A DNA stretch of 64,000 nt from Phlebopus portentosus (Eukaryota; Basidiomycota; Agaricomycetes; Boletales; Boletinellaceae). The position numbers and the translations under genes are program-made. Under the pieces are notes generated by a model, which saw only the letters and a list, made by a program, of their open reading frames with translations, did not search any database and was not told where the DNA came from. The stretch lies in the NCBI GenBank assembly GCA_037892935.1, contig JAYXKI010000002.1, positions 1,364,001 through 1,428,000 of the forward strand. The letters run 5' to 3'. This document shows positions 23,203 through 33,678 of the stretch, in pieces (position 1 is the first letter of the stretch; every line of letters starts with the position of its first letter).

Positions 23203-25975
23203 ATGCCAGGTCGGACCCCAGACATTGTCTATGACTTGGTCTTGCAGTTCTGGCGCACAGTCATAAGTTTATTCTTCAGAGAAATACGACCAAGAGGAGC
23301 CTATCATATACCAAAACATGGACCCGTCATATTCGCTGCCGCACCACATCACAACCAGGTTTGTGGCCTCTCGTGTCCAAATGAATCTCTTCACTCACTT
23401 CTATTATCTGTAGTTCTTGGATCCGCTACTGCTGACATCCGAAGTGCACAGGGAGACGCGTCGGAGGGTCGAATTCCTCATAGCCGCGAAGAGCATGAAA
23501 AGGAAATTCATCGGCTTTTTTGCGCGTCTGATGTCCAGCAGTACGTACTTCTTCCGTCGTGATGCGAGTAGAATATTTATTCATTCTGCAGTTCCTGTGG
23601 CAAGAGCGGCAGATGAAGCAAAACAAGGCACAGGATTCATCACCCTGTCTGAAAGTGATCCGTGCTTGGTCGTGGGACACGGTACCAAATTCCCTTCCGA
23701 GTTGAAGCCTAAATGCCAAATCATGCTCCCCAAGTCTTTGAATTCGATGCTTGCGGAGGTGACAGAGGTTGTTTCAGACACCGAAGTACGAATCAAGCGA
23801 GAGTTTGGAGGGGAGAGCGGGAAGGGAACTACTAAAGTACGGGATGCGATTAAAGAGGCAAACGAGAATGGCAAGCATGGATTGGAATACAAAGTACTGC
23901 CATTCATCGATCAGCAGGAAATGTACCGGTTCGTTTACCAGAGACTGACAGATGGTGGCTGTATTGGCATTTTCCCTGAAGGTTTGTATATTGTGTCCTT
24001 CTAGACTCTGTACTCAACACAATTTCTTGAAAGGTGGAAGTCATGATCGAACCGACTTACTACCATTGAAAGCCGGAGTGGCTATCATGGCTCTCGGTGC
24101 TATGGCAAATGATCCCTCGGTAGAGGTTAAGATTGTCCCAGTCGGATTGTCCTATTTTCACGCACACCGTTTCCGTTCAAGAGCTGTTGTTGAATTCGGT
24201 TCTGCCATGGACGTACCTCCAGAACTAGTCAGCATGTTCAAGGAGGGTGGTATCAAAAAAAGAGAAGCATCAGCCAAGCTACTTGACCTTATCTACGAAG
24301 GTTTAAAGACTGTGACGTTGCGAGCTCCTGACTACGAAACTCTTATGGTATCAGTGGGCTCTGATTGACATTCTTTGACATTCTTATGACTTCTGCGATA
24401 GGTGATTCAAGCCGCTCGCCGGCTGTACGAGACTCCTGGACAGCACCTCACCCTTGGCCAAGTTGTAGAACTCAATAAACGATTCCTCGAGGCATACATG
24501 CACTTCAAGGAGGAACCTCGCGTGCAAAGGCTAAAAGAAAATGTTCTCAAGTATAATCGGGCAGTCCGAGATCTCGGTCTGCGGGATCATCAGGTAGATG
24601 TTGTGGCATTTCTGCAATGCGTGGTGATTTAACAAAGAAATAGGTTCCGCGTGCGAAACCGGCCAGCTGGAAGACGCTCGGTCTGCTCGGATATCGTTTA
24701 GGCCTTCTTATCGTCTGGTCATTATTGGCGCTGCCGGGCGTTGTCCTTAATGCACCCATTTTTATCACCGCATCTGTCATATCAAGGAAGAAAGCGAAGG
24801 GTACGTTATTTCGCCGGATATCACATAAAGTCATATCTGATAAGCTTTGTTTCTAGAGGCGCTGGCCGCGTCGAATGTGAAAATTGCTGGTCGGGATGTG
24901 CTCGCAACCTGGAAGGTCCTAATTTCTCTCGGTGTGGCTCCTGTTCTTTACACGGCGTATGCGATCATCGCAACTATTATTGCCATAAAAGCAAATGCTC
25001 TGCTTCGCTGGAAAATATGGACATCGATTCTGACCATGTTTATCCTTCCATGCATGAGCTATGGAGCATTGAAGTTCGGTGAGGCCGGTACGGATATACT
25101 AAAGTACGGGGTGGAGATCCGGCTATTAGTGCTGCGCAAGCTGACGGCTTATCCAGGTCCTTACGACCGCTTGTTATTGCACTTTTTCCTGGACAACAAC
25201 GATCATTAAACAATCTCAAGCGGATGCGAGAGGATTTGTCCAATGAACTTTCAGAGCTTATCAATGAATTTGGTCCGAAATTATGGGATGACTTCAACCA
25301 TGTACGTCAGACTCGATTCGACCGTGAGATTCAGGCTGACTTCGCAAGTGGAAGATTGTGGTTCCTTCTGCAAGTGTTCCGCCCTCTTCAGGTACGCCGG
25401 GTCTCTGGCGGAGAAAGAGCGGAACGGGGGCTGTTGATGCTCAAGGAAACTTACTTGTTCACCCAATGGTGATTCTTGTCGCTCGAATTTGGGAGATATA
25501 AGTATGCTAATATTATATTGCATAGACTTGGCTCGATGAGCGCCTATTTGGCTGGAGTAAGAGTGCTTCTCGTGGGACAAGTGCTTGGGGCGGGCATCAA
25601 AGCACAGAGCCCAGTCGAGCGCCTAGCCCCGTACCCTCTGATGACGACGAGGACCATGGAGATTACGAGGACGTACTCGCGTATTTGCTACCGAATAATG
25701 ATGGGGTGGTGACTCGGAATCGATCTAGGAGTACACGTAGCTCCTATGCTGATCTCCAGCATCTGAAGATGACGCCTGCGGTCGCGACTGGTGTGAATAC
25801 TCGTCATGGACCTGGAAGTTCGCCAGTGGATGCCACTGGTGAGTCACACCGCCAACGAAAAGGTAGCTTGACAGGCGACGTTCCGGTTAAACGAATTGGC
25901 GACCTTGATCGAGATGAGCCATTCAGGGAGGCCACAGAAGAAATTAATGAAGAGAACGAACGTAAAAGACGGTAA
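23203..25975 (+). CDS. SCT1: glycerol-3-phosphate/dihydroxyacetone-phosphate acyltransferase, Gat1/Gat2 type
   Basis: First enzyme of glycerolipid synthesis, an ER membrane protein that makes lysophosphatidate from acyl-CoA and glycerol-3-phosphate. The start at 23203 gives MPGRTPDIVYDLVLQFWRTV. The PlsC-type motifs are present: HHNQFLDP (HX4D catalytic motif, split by an intron at 23357-23416), then [26 protein letters not shown] (motif III, split by an intron at 23982-24033), then VPVGLSYFHAHRFRSRAVVEFG. A long insertion between the first two motifs (GFITLSESDPCLVVGHGTKF onward) is typical of the fungal Gat1/Gat2 proteins. Two hydrophobic regions follow (LGLLIVWSLLALPGVVLNAPIF; VLYTAYAIIATIIAIKA), then a charged tail to 25975 rich in Ser, Arg and Glu, likely regulatory. 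All catalytic residues appear intact. Confidence 0.93.
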
Positions 25976-26219
25976 TTAGGGACATTGTTGTACCGGCATC
26001 GCGGACTTCGGATTGCGTCGAGAAAAGTAGGATTGCCATTCTATGTAGTACATTTAACGATCAAAATGATCTTAGTGGTGCAAAAACAATGCAAGTGGAC
26101 TCTAGGTAGCTGATACGATACAGAATGAAAAATGAACAGGAGGCATCAATCACGGCACACGGTCCGAAAAGATGGTCTAGAAGAGAAGAAGAAATGTCTC
26201 CAAACAGCTCGCGGGGAAT

Positions 26220-26811
26220 CTACGGGCTGGGTAGGCCCCGGATAGCGATGTAAGGCTCGCGACGCATCAGGTATTTGCTGAATTCAGTACCGCAATTTGC
26301 GCATCTGTGAAGGAATATAATAATGAGTATGGAAATTGGATCTTACGAGACGAGAGGATAAGCTGAACCGCAAATCTGTGACGCCATTGATAAACTGAAG
26401 AAGATTAGCATCAGCGGCTCAATCACTTAAAGTCTATCTCAGCCACGCGCTAGAACCCACCTGGGTATGTGAGCAGCCTCCCTCTTCAGCCTTGTAGTTT
26501 CCTAGGGCTTCTTTACCCAAATCCATACACCGGATAGAGACCTATCTCAGAGGTTGAGGTTAGTAAAAATAAAAACAGGAGAAAACAGAAAACTTCGCAG
26601 TCACATCATGCTGTTGACGCGACTGAGACACTCACAGCTTTCGCTGGATAGTTCCCTCTAGCCCTGGAGGATGAAGCGTCAACCTTCAATCGTGCCTCAG
26701 AGCTCTCGCTATGACTCGAAAGACTTACGGAACATGCTTTGTGATGATGTAAATCGGCTCGCCTCTCAGAGAACCGCACTTCTCAACCATCAAGTAGGGA
26801 TCAGAGGACAT
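26220..26811 (-). CDS. small Cys-containing hypothetical protein with four introns
   Basis: Reconstructed by hand on the minus strand. Exon 1 starts at 26811 (MSSDPYLMVEKCGSLRGEP, then IYIITKHV). The next exon gives ARGNYPAKA, the next VSIRCMDLGKEALGNYKAEE followed by GGCSHTQ, then FINGVTDLR, and the final exon CANCGTEFSKYLMRREPYIA followed by IRGLPSP and stop at 26220-26222. Four cysteines (R-C-M, GG-C-SH and C-AN-C) could form a zinc site, with CxxC near the C terminus. I do not recognise the family. The last intron is uncertain: a GTTCAG donor keeps the frame, whereas the stronger GTAAGA donor nearby would shift it. It converges with the acyltransferase gene and lies in tandem with MAP1. 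Confidence 0.45.
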
Positions 26812-27245
26812 TGTAGCAAAAGACAAGTCAATGAATTGGCGTCTGAGACAGAAGAAAATGGGCGAGATAGGTAGCTAAGTAGGAGAAAGCTAGACAACCG
26901 AGGAGGATGCTATCCTTTGGCATTGTCGACCACTTCTTATATCGTGATTTGAGGCCAAGGGCAGAGGAATTTTCGTCTGCGGCTCAACCGTCGAATGATA
27001 AGCCATAAAGTTACCGAATCGCCGCGATAACCATCTATAGGGCCCTTAGCTCAGATCCATTTCAGTCTACACGAAATTCCAAATACGCGTCATCGCGCAC
27101 ATCGTCCTTACATTCCAGAAAGAAAGGCTAAGTCCGGAACTTTGTATATAAAAGAAAGCGAATACAGAAAGCTTGATAATATGCTCTAAAAGCTCCCGCG
27201 CCGTGCATCGCTCTGACTTCACAGGGCACGAGGTCAAAGAAGTCA
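26812..27245. other. intergenic region, nothing seen
   Basis: 434 bp between two minus-strand genes. It presumably holds the 3' end of MAP1 and the promoter of the small Cys protein. A tRNA-like start (ggcccttagctcag near 27040) lacks a B box. Confidence 0.45.
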
Positions 27246-29198
27246 TTAAAGCTCTCGCTTCGTGCCTGCGGTGAGGACTTCGACGCCCGTATCTGTTATC
27301 CTGTGAGTCATCGCCTCGTCATCACTGATCTGCTTCTCACGCTTCTGAGTGAAAATGGAAATACTTACAGTAAGGTTTCCTCAAATTGAGCGCTCCTTTT
27401 CCCGTCTGCCGTCGTACATGTCCAGTCATCGGGCCAATGCAGCCCATCCCATGTTCCGAGATTGATCATCTGAAAACAGAAACAGTTAATTCCAGTCATC
27501 TGGTGTTATCAATGGAAGGACGAAGCAACCGCATACCGGCTCGATTGTGAACGTCTTCAAAGTAGCGATATCAGCACTGGTGATTCAAATTAATTGATAG
27601 ACAAGGCTCACCATTCCTGGCTTCATTGTCCCAATGGCCTTATTCTTGGCATAGTGCGGTATGTTCGGATTGCAATGGAATAGCTTGTTGACACCGTGTC
27701 CGGTGTACTGGCGAACAACCGAACATCCGTTGCGCTTAGCTATTGGTTCACTGAGCAGCAAGATTCCAAACCAGTCAAAGATGAAGGACGATAAGGAGTT
27801 TGCGGCTGGGGTGTACTCACATAACTTTGCCAATGTCCCGGAATAAGGCGCCTGGTTTGCAGATTTTTATCGCTTCATCTAAGCACTCGCGAGTCGTTCG
27901 GATGAGCTTTTTGGACTCCTCATCGATGTCGCCAACAGCATAGGTTTCATTCAAATCTCCGTGAAACCCTAAATTTTAGTGCCAAATCTCCATTAGACAA
28001 TGCCAGCCAGAAAACTGGATAAAGATACATGCCGTCATAATATAGACTGACGTCTGAGGTGAAAAGTTTAAGCCAGTATGAAGAGAACTAGAGATAGGCT
28101 GAGCCAGACCAATGTTAATAATGTCTCCGTTTAAGAGAGGCCGACGGTCTGGAATCCCATGGCAGATTACTTCGTTGACAGATCTGGGCCAATCGGGAGT
28201 AACGATGAGTCCAAATGGATACAACTGGCTTAAGTTGATGACATACGTGCAGACAGATTTGGGAAATCGTCGATAGTTCAAAGGCGAAGGATAGGCGTCC
28301 CGCTCGATAGTGGCCTGATGGACTATTGCATCTATCTCGTCGGTGGTTACGCCGGGCTTGATGGCTGCGCCAGCGATATCCAAAATCTCTCGACCAAGCT
28401 GGTGGAACAGGGATTGAGCGAAAGTTGGGGGCTAGGGTGAACATATCTGAGGTTAAGGGCACGTACCCTGCACACCGTTCGCATCTTCTCCTGCTCTTCT
28501 GGACTTAATATACGCGGTGGAGTAGCCAAGTCTAGCCTTTCGGATTTTGATTCGCCATACACTTGAGATTTCAGGTGATAGGAAATATTAATATGCTTAC
28601 AAGCCACGAACAGAGTGGAGAAAGGATTTGACCCTACCATCATCAGCGTAGTCTGGTTTCGGAATATGGCTTGGAACAGTACGTCGGGGGGACAAGGGAT
28701 ACGCTGGCCGCAGTGATCCAGAGAATTTGAAGTCGCCGAAAGGGTTCCCATCCTCTGGAACTATTATTTCATCCAGTCAGTGATGAATATCATAACACGG
28801 ATAAACAACATACCTGTCCTTGATATTGATAGATTTACGATATCATGGATGATTTTGTGTTGTTTCTTTCGCGTGGGAATCACGTCCGGATCACCCTCTG
28901 AAGATAACGTGTTCTATGCTTACCCCTAGTATTCTATGCATCAGTACCTATACCAACCCTAACATCGTGAAACATACAATCATTTTTGAAGCATTGTTGG
29001 TTGCAAAAGAAGGAGCCCTGTATGCCGAGTCTAAGTTAGACTGCATGAGCACTTGAAAGATTTCCTGAGACTAATGCTGATCAGTACAGCAGAGAATACT
29101 TACTTACTGCAGGTCGGGCATTCCAAACGCGAAGGAGGGTTTCCATTGAGACATTTTGAACTTTGACAAGGTACACCAGTTGCCTCCGTTGAGCCCAT
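27246..29198 (-). CDS. MAP1: methionine aminopeptidase 1, cytosolic, with zinc-finger N terminus
   Basis: Removes the initiator Met from nascent proteins at the ribosome. The ATG at 29198 ([20 protein letters not shown]) opens the type 1 MetAP zinc finger: C..C, then LECPTCSK, then after an intron [17 protein letters not shown]. The catalytic part is [70 protein letters not shown] and [13 protein letters not shown] (the metal-binding Asp pair), [20 protein letters not shown] (catalytic His), TFTIEPMINLG (Glu) and [14 protein letters not shown] (Glu). All five metal ligands are visible. It has about ten short exons. Its start region and promoter have been copied to 33312-33391, beside the NYN gene C. 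It shares a divergent 481 bp region with NYN gene A. Confidence 0.93.
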
Positions 29199-29679
29199 GA
29201 TGGTGAAAACAGTGCAAGTAGCGGTAAGTAAGGGTGGACCAAGCACATCTCAATTCAGTTCAGTATTACGAGAAGGCACGTGACTGATCACTTTCTTCAG
29301 AAGGGAGGTCACAGTCACAGAGGCAGAAGTACGTTTTTGGGCCGCTTATATAGAAAACAGAATTGGAAAGATCGCCTGGATTTCAGTTCCGGATCAAAAT
29401 TTTCAGGTTCAGAAATAGGGTTTTGCCCCCTCCTGTTCTCCATGAATTTGTGTACGTGTGCGTGTTTGTTTGAAGAGTTGACTCGTGCGAGGATTGTGAC
29501 CTGCCCTGTCTTCGATACCGAAGAACGACATGTACACGTGTAACCCTTGCTTGATTCCCATATCGCTACAGCTCAGCTCGTGTTTCTATTTCTTGGTTGC
29601 AATTATCTCGGTATTTCTGTACCGCAAGAGCCACTGCTAGGTGAATCTGCGTTCTGGATTCCCTTTGATCGACACAGAC
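29199..29679. promoter_or_regulatory. divergent promoter of MAP1 and NYN gene A with E-box
   Basis: Between the MAP1 start (29198, minus) and the gene A start (29680, plus). It holds a palindromic E-box CACGTG at 29277-29282 in the context agaaggcacgtgactg. The same context recurs at 33375-33390 in front of gene C. CACGTG is the site of Cbf1/Pho4-class bHLH factors in fungi; binding here is inferred. Confidence 0.5.
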
Positions 29680-31209
29680 ATGGAAGGACCAGCTGCCTCT
29701 GAAGTAGCCATCTTCTGGGATTATGGTAAATTTTTGCAGCTGGTCTGCATACGTATTATTCCTTGATTCCTCTCAACCTCTCTTTACTCGACAGAAAATT
29801 GTCATCCTCCTTCTGATGTCTCTGCACATAAGCTTGTAGAAAAAATCCGTTGTTTAGCACAAACGCTTGGTCCTATAAAAATCTTCAAGGCTTACGTTGA
29901 TTTGTCATTGGAATGCACAAACCCGAGGTTTCTTGCTCTCCATTCTGATCTCCAGTCTTCAGGAGTGACTTTGGTGCATTGCCCTCATAATGGCAAGAAA
30001 GACGTTGCAGACAAGATGATGATAGGTATATGAATTCAGCAGGTGGCGAATAAGTACTGATACCTCCGCTAGTGGACATACTTACCTTTGCGTTTAACAA
30101 CCACGGTGCGGCGACAATTGCCATTATCACTGAAGATCGAGACTTTGCGTACGCAGCCGCGACTCTGAGGCTACGAGGGCACAAAGTTGCGATATTTACT
30201 CGAAATAAGGATGCAATTTTGAAGATGCAGGCAGACGTCATTTTTGACTGGCAGAAGATCGTGCTCGGCGCGATCTCAAAGGAGGAGGACATTCTGACAG
30301 ACTCAGATAATCAAATGAATTCTCCAAATGCATGCGTGTTTGCTGATGAAACAAAGTCAAATGGATACCTCTCTCTAAGTATGTTCTTTTAATTGTAGTT
30401 TTCCATCAGAGACTGACCTGATGATAATTGTGTTGTTATTAGCCGACCGTTATGAGCCTGGGCTCACGAGCCCTTCGGCCTGCTTGAAAGCGGGTCCTGG
30501 GAAAATCCACGATTGTGCTGCCCAAGATTCGACGGAGACAGTAAGCAGCGTTTCGTCAAGTTCCCAATCGACGGATGGATCAACTTCACATTCCATGTTC
30601 CCCAGTCCAATTGGGCGATTTCGCACACTCATAGAATACTTTCATGATCAGTGGGCTCTGACCGGCGAAACTCGAATACGCTCTTCGATTGTTGCCTCGG
30701 AATTGCTAAAGCGGGATCCAAAGGTCTATGAGAAAGCCGCTGTACGCCAGATGAAACAGTACATTGAAGAGGCCAGACTGGCCAAATTGATCATTACGCC
30801 CGGCATGGACAGCCAGGGAGATTGCTGGATCGAAATTGCGGCCAATCTTCCTGAATTTGTCGCTCTACGCGAGAAGGATACAACTTCAGACGCCATTTCT
30901 CCGCCAAAGCCAAAAAAGAAAAAAAAAGCGCCACTGTCCTCTTCAGAGACAGTGACAAGCATTGTGGATCCCATGTTCAAGCCTCTTGTTGATCGCCTGC
31001 GAATGGAACATCCGTCGTATCAACTTTCAGATTCCACGCTCGGTCCTTTCTTTAGGGCTGAACACCCCCATGTTTATAAACTGGCAAAAGTAGCAACCCT
31101 TTCTCGATATCTTCTGAAGGCGAAGGAGCGTGGTGTTGTGTACTTCCCAGGCCCGCACTCATTAGGACGTCAATGTGTCAGGCTTGTACAGGCTCTTCGA
31201 AGGAAGTGA
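29680..31209 (+). CDS. NYN nuclease with two LOTUS/OST-HTH-like repeats (gene A)
   Basis: Four exons: 29680-29725, 29795-30025, 30073-30378 and 30443-31209, giving 449 residues. The NYN (PIN-like) domain spans about residues 1-150: VAIFWDYENCHPP with the first catalytic Asp, VTLVHCPHNGKKDVADKMMI, and IAIITEDRDFAYA, the position of the usual TGDxDF motif, where Gly is replaced by Glu. A Ser-rich linker (residues 195-250) leads to two repeats that look like OST-HTH/LOTUS winged helices: FRTLIEYFHDQW..IVASELLKRDP..MKQYIEEARLAKLI and PLVDRLRMEHP..LGPFFRAEHPHVYKLA..LSRYLLKAKERGVV, separated by a poly-Lys stretch PKPKKKKKAP. The layout resembles animal MARF1-type proteins, in which NYN cuts RNA and LOTUS repeats bind RNA. 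The activity is inferred. It is convergent with pseudogene B. Confidence 0.82.
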
Positions 31210-31549
31210 TTTGTCGCAGTATTTGGATGGATCTATCTCTTGTTGATTCAGGTAAATTCAGCATGTATCGTTGATCTGATGATACCTTGCAAATGTTAAC
31301 GTGCATGCATGCTTTAGAATAATTGTCGAAAACATTCAACCAAATTTCACGACCATTATGGATATTCCGCAACGTGACGCATGGCAACCAATGAGTAGAC
31401 TGGCATCCTATACAACATTTGGCTAGTGTATAGAGCCGATGGACCTTGGTCAGAAATGTACTGTCTAATCTACAGTTTCAATACAAGCGAGGCAGTAAAT
31501 AGACGGAAAACGAAAATAGACATATCAAAGCACGTAGAAAGCCCTTGCT
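31210..31549. other. convergent 3' region between A and B
   Basis: The part at 31428-31549 aligns by eye with 35667-35828 between C and D (gtgtatagagc..atgg versus gtgtacatagc..atgg). An acatgcatgca or gtgcatgcatg motif near 31300 also has a counterpart near 35550. This shows that the two intergenic regions share an origin. There is no separate gene. Confidence 0.6.
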
Positions 31550-33311
31550 CTAGCTGTTTAATCCATGATGCACTATTCCACGATTTGCTGGCATACGTTC
31601 GGCCCATTCACTCCCCGGAGAACCACCACTTCCGATTCGAATGATGCCATATCTCTCAGCTTTCTCAAGATAAGCTGAAAGTCCGGAGACATTAGCACGC
31701 TTGTACAAGTCTGGATGTTGTGCTCTGAAAAACATTCCGAGTGCAGAATATAGAATTCTATGAGATGGGGTCTCGGCGCGAAGTCCAGTGGTTAGAGGAG
31801 CGTAAACCCATTCGGCAATTGGTCGTGAAGCCTGCAGGGAGGAACTCGACTGCTTCGAAGGAGCAGCCGCGAAAGCCGCACTCTTCATCGAATGTGTATC
31901 TTCTTGGGCTGGACGATAAAGTACAGGATTTATTTCCACCCAACCACTCCCCTCGCTATCAAGACCAGGGCTGATGATCATCCCGACCCTTCTTGCAGCC
32001 TCAATATACGGCTTCAGCTTTGTGACTCCTGCTAACTCAAAAACCCGGGGGTTTCTCTTCCGGATCTCCACCGCCACCTCTGAGGAGAGGATTCGGGTGG
32101 GTCTATTCGCAACCCCTCGTTCGACGAAAATAGATATGAGCGTCTGAAATCGCTGTTGGTCTTCTCGTGTTGGAAGAGGTGCGCTTTGTATTGAAGCGGC
32201 AGATGGCACAGATGAATTACTGAAGGAGCTGGTCTGACCGGCTTTGACGGCCGATTCGAAACCAATACACGGTTGATCGGCAGTTGGCAATGTCATTCCA
32301 CTCGAATCCTTCGGTGAACTTGTTGAAGAGGAACGACATCGGCGGTCGTCGACGAGAGCATGATTGGATAATTGGGAGGAGCTTCCCGTTGAGTTGGCCG
32401 TTATGTCTCCCTGTTCAACTTGGAGAGGCTTCACGCATCCTGTAGATGCGTCTTGCGGTATCTCGAGTCGAATATGGGTCGAATCCGGCGCACTTGAAAT
32501 ATTACAGCCATGAAGTGCATTGACTGAGGATGCAGCTTCATGTGTCGAAGAAGTCGGTCTGGCTATGAGCAATGACTCTGAAATCGGTACATCAGGCCCC
32601 ATCTCGGATATCAATGATGCTGTCTCAAATTCAGTAGATGTCTCCGATGATTCCAATAGGCGCGCAGAACGCCGAAACGATGGATGGGACTCTCGTGCTG
32701 GTTCGAACGCGACAGAATTCTTCGCGGCCCTACCAAGCGCGGCCCTGGTATTTGCAGAACAAGATAAATCGGTCAGCGTCATAGCATCACCATGGCACGT
32801 CGAAGTTTCAGCGCCGTGTAATCCGAAACCCATCCCTGCTTCCCTGCCATACTGACTGTTTAGTGACGGAGACGAGTCGACATGAGAGTTGAAAGAGGAA
32901 GACGGCCGATGTGGGTCTCGCAAACTCGACAGGAATGAATTGGATTCGGACTGTGGCCGGATTATAGAAAGAACTTCATTCCTCAGAGGGCCGATTCGAC
33001 TTGCTGCGGTTGGGTGGGTAATCGTGAATCAGGCAGACAGGTGAACTTGAGGTCGCAGAAATAGGAGGGCCACTTGGCTTAGGAGCTGAAGCAACTAAAG
33101 TCTCTCATCTCTGGCTGCCAGAGTCCACCGCAAAATCCGCTGCATCGAGTACATCTGTCTGCCAATCATAAAGCTCATCAGCCTGAATCTTCAGGTTTGC
33201 AAAGGAGTTGGAAGAAGGAAAAACGACGATGACACGATATCCTTGTAGCTTCGAAATCATGACAGCGCAAGCAAAGTCCCGATCTCCAGTAATCAGAATA
33301 ATCCCCGTAGG
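31550..33311 (-). pseudogene. NYN-LOTUS pseudogene (gene B), truncated copy of D
   Basis: Near-identical to exon 3 of gene D (35829-37600) but broken in three ways. First, the 5' end is lost: similarity to D stops near 33311, so exons 1 and 2 with the first catalytic Asp are missing, and sequence resembling the MAP1 start and promoter lies there instead. Second, a nonsense codon follows GSQR: at 33105-33107 the D codon TCA (Ser) is TGA. Third, a 4-bp duplication near 33011-33018 (ggttgggtgggtaat versus ggttgggtaat in D) shifts the frame. Downstream of these, an open frame 32923-31550 still encodes the Ser-rich linker and both LOTUS-like repeats (LKPYIEAARRVGMIISPG; LYKRANVSGLSAYLEKAERY). The NYN core fragment IILITGDRDFACAVM survives at 33310-33260. 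A truncated LOTUS-only product from an internal start is conceivable but unsupported. Confidence 0.85.
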
Positions 33312-33678
33312 TCCGTTGATCCCATGATGGTGAAAACAAGGCAGCGGAGTACGGACGATCAATTCAATGGTTCAGGAAGGCACGTGACTGTAACTTCCTT
33401 TACTAAATCCTTAAAAGGAATGTGTTGCCTTATAAGTGTCCCGTATGCCTTCCAACGTGTTGTGAAGTGTAGGCACTCCACCGCGGGGGTGGGACGTGTC
33501 GTGGCTTTGGTGTCAGACTCAGATACACACGCGGCTCCTCACCTTATTCAATCCTCCTGTGTCGAAACCGAGCTGCAAGTGGGCACCTCTAGTCCCGTTC
33601 CACCGCATAGTGAGTGCAACTGGATGAAACTATATTCATATTCATTTCATGCCAGTTGACTTTCTGATTGGCCTAAAG
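33312..33678. promoter_or_regulatory. copied MAP1 start region and E-box promoter in front of gene C
   Basis: 33312-33338 (tccgttgatcccatgatggt and following gaaaaca) matches 29185-29211 at the MAP1 start codon with one mismatch, and 33375-33390 repeats the ggaaggcacgtgactg E-box context (CACGTG at 33381-33386). The MAP1 copy ends after about five codons. The interval marks the junction of the duplication that made genes C and D, and probably drives gene C. Confidence 0.7.

Noticed and set aside
27040..27100. tRNA-like A-box start ggcccttagctcag
   Set aside because: No matching B box, and no cloverleaf arms can be drawn downstream.
31741..31974. Plus-strand frames repeated at 36020-36211 and 32520-32855/36793-37128
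   Set aside because: They recur only because B and D are near-identical. They are antisense shadows of the LOTUS repeat and linker coding sequence.
33105..33362. 85-codon frame as a separate small gene
   Set aside because: It is the NYN remnant of pseudogene B, ending at the nonsense codon. Its first residues come from the copied MAP1 promoter.
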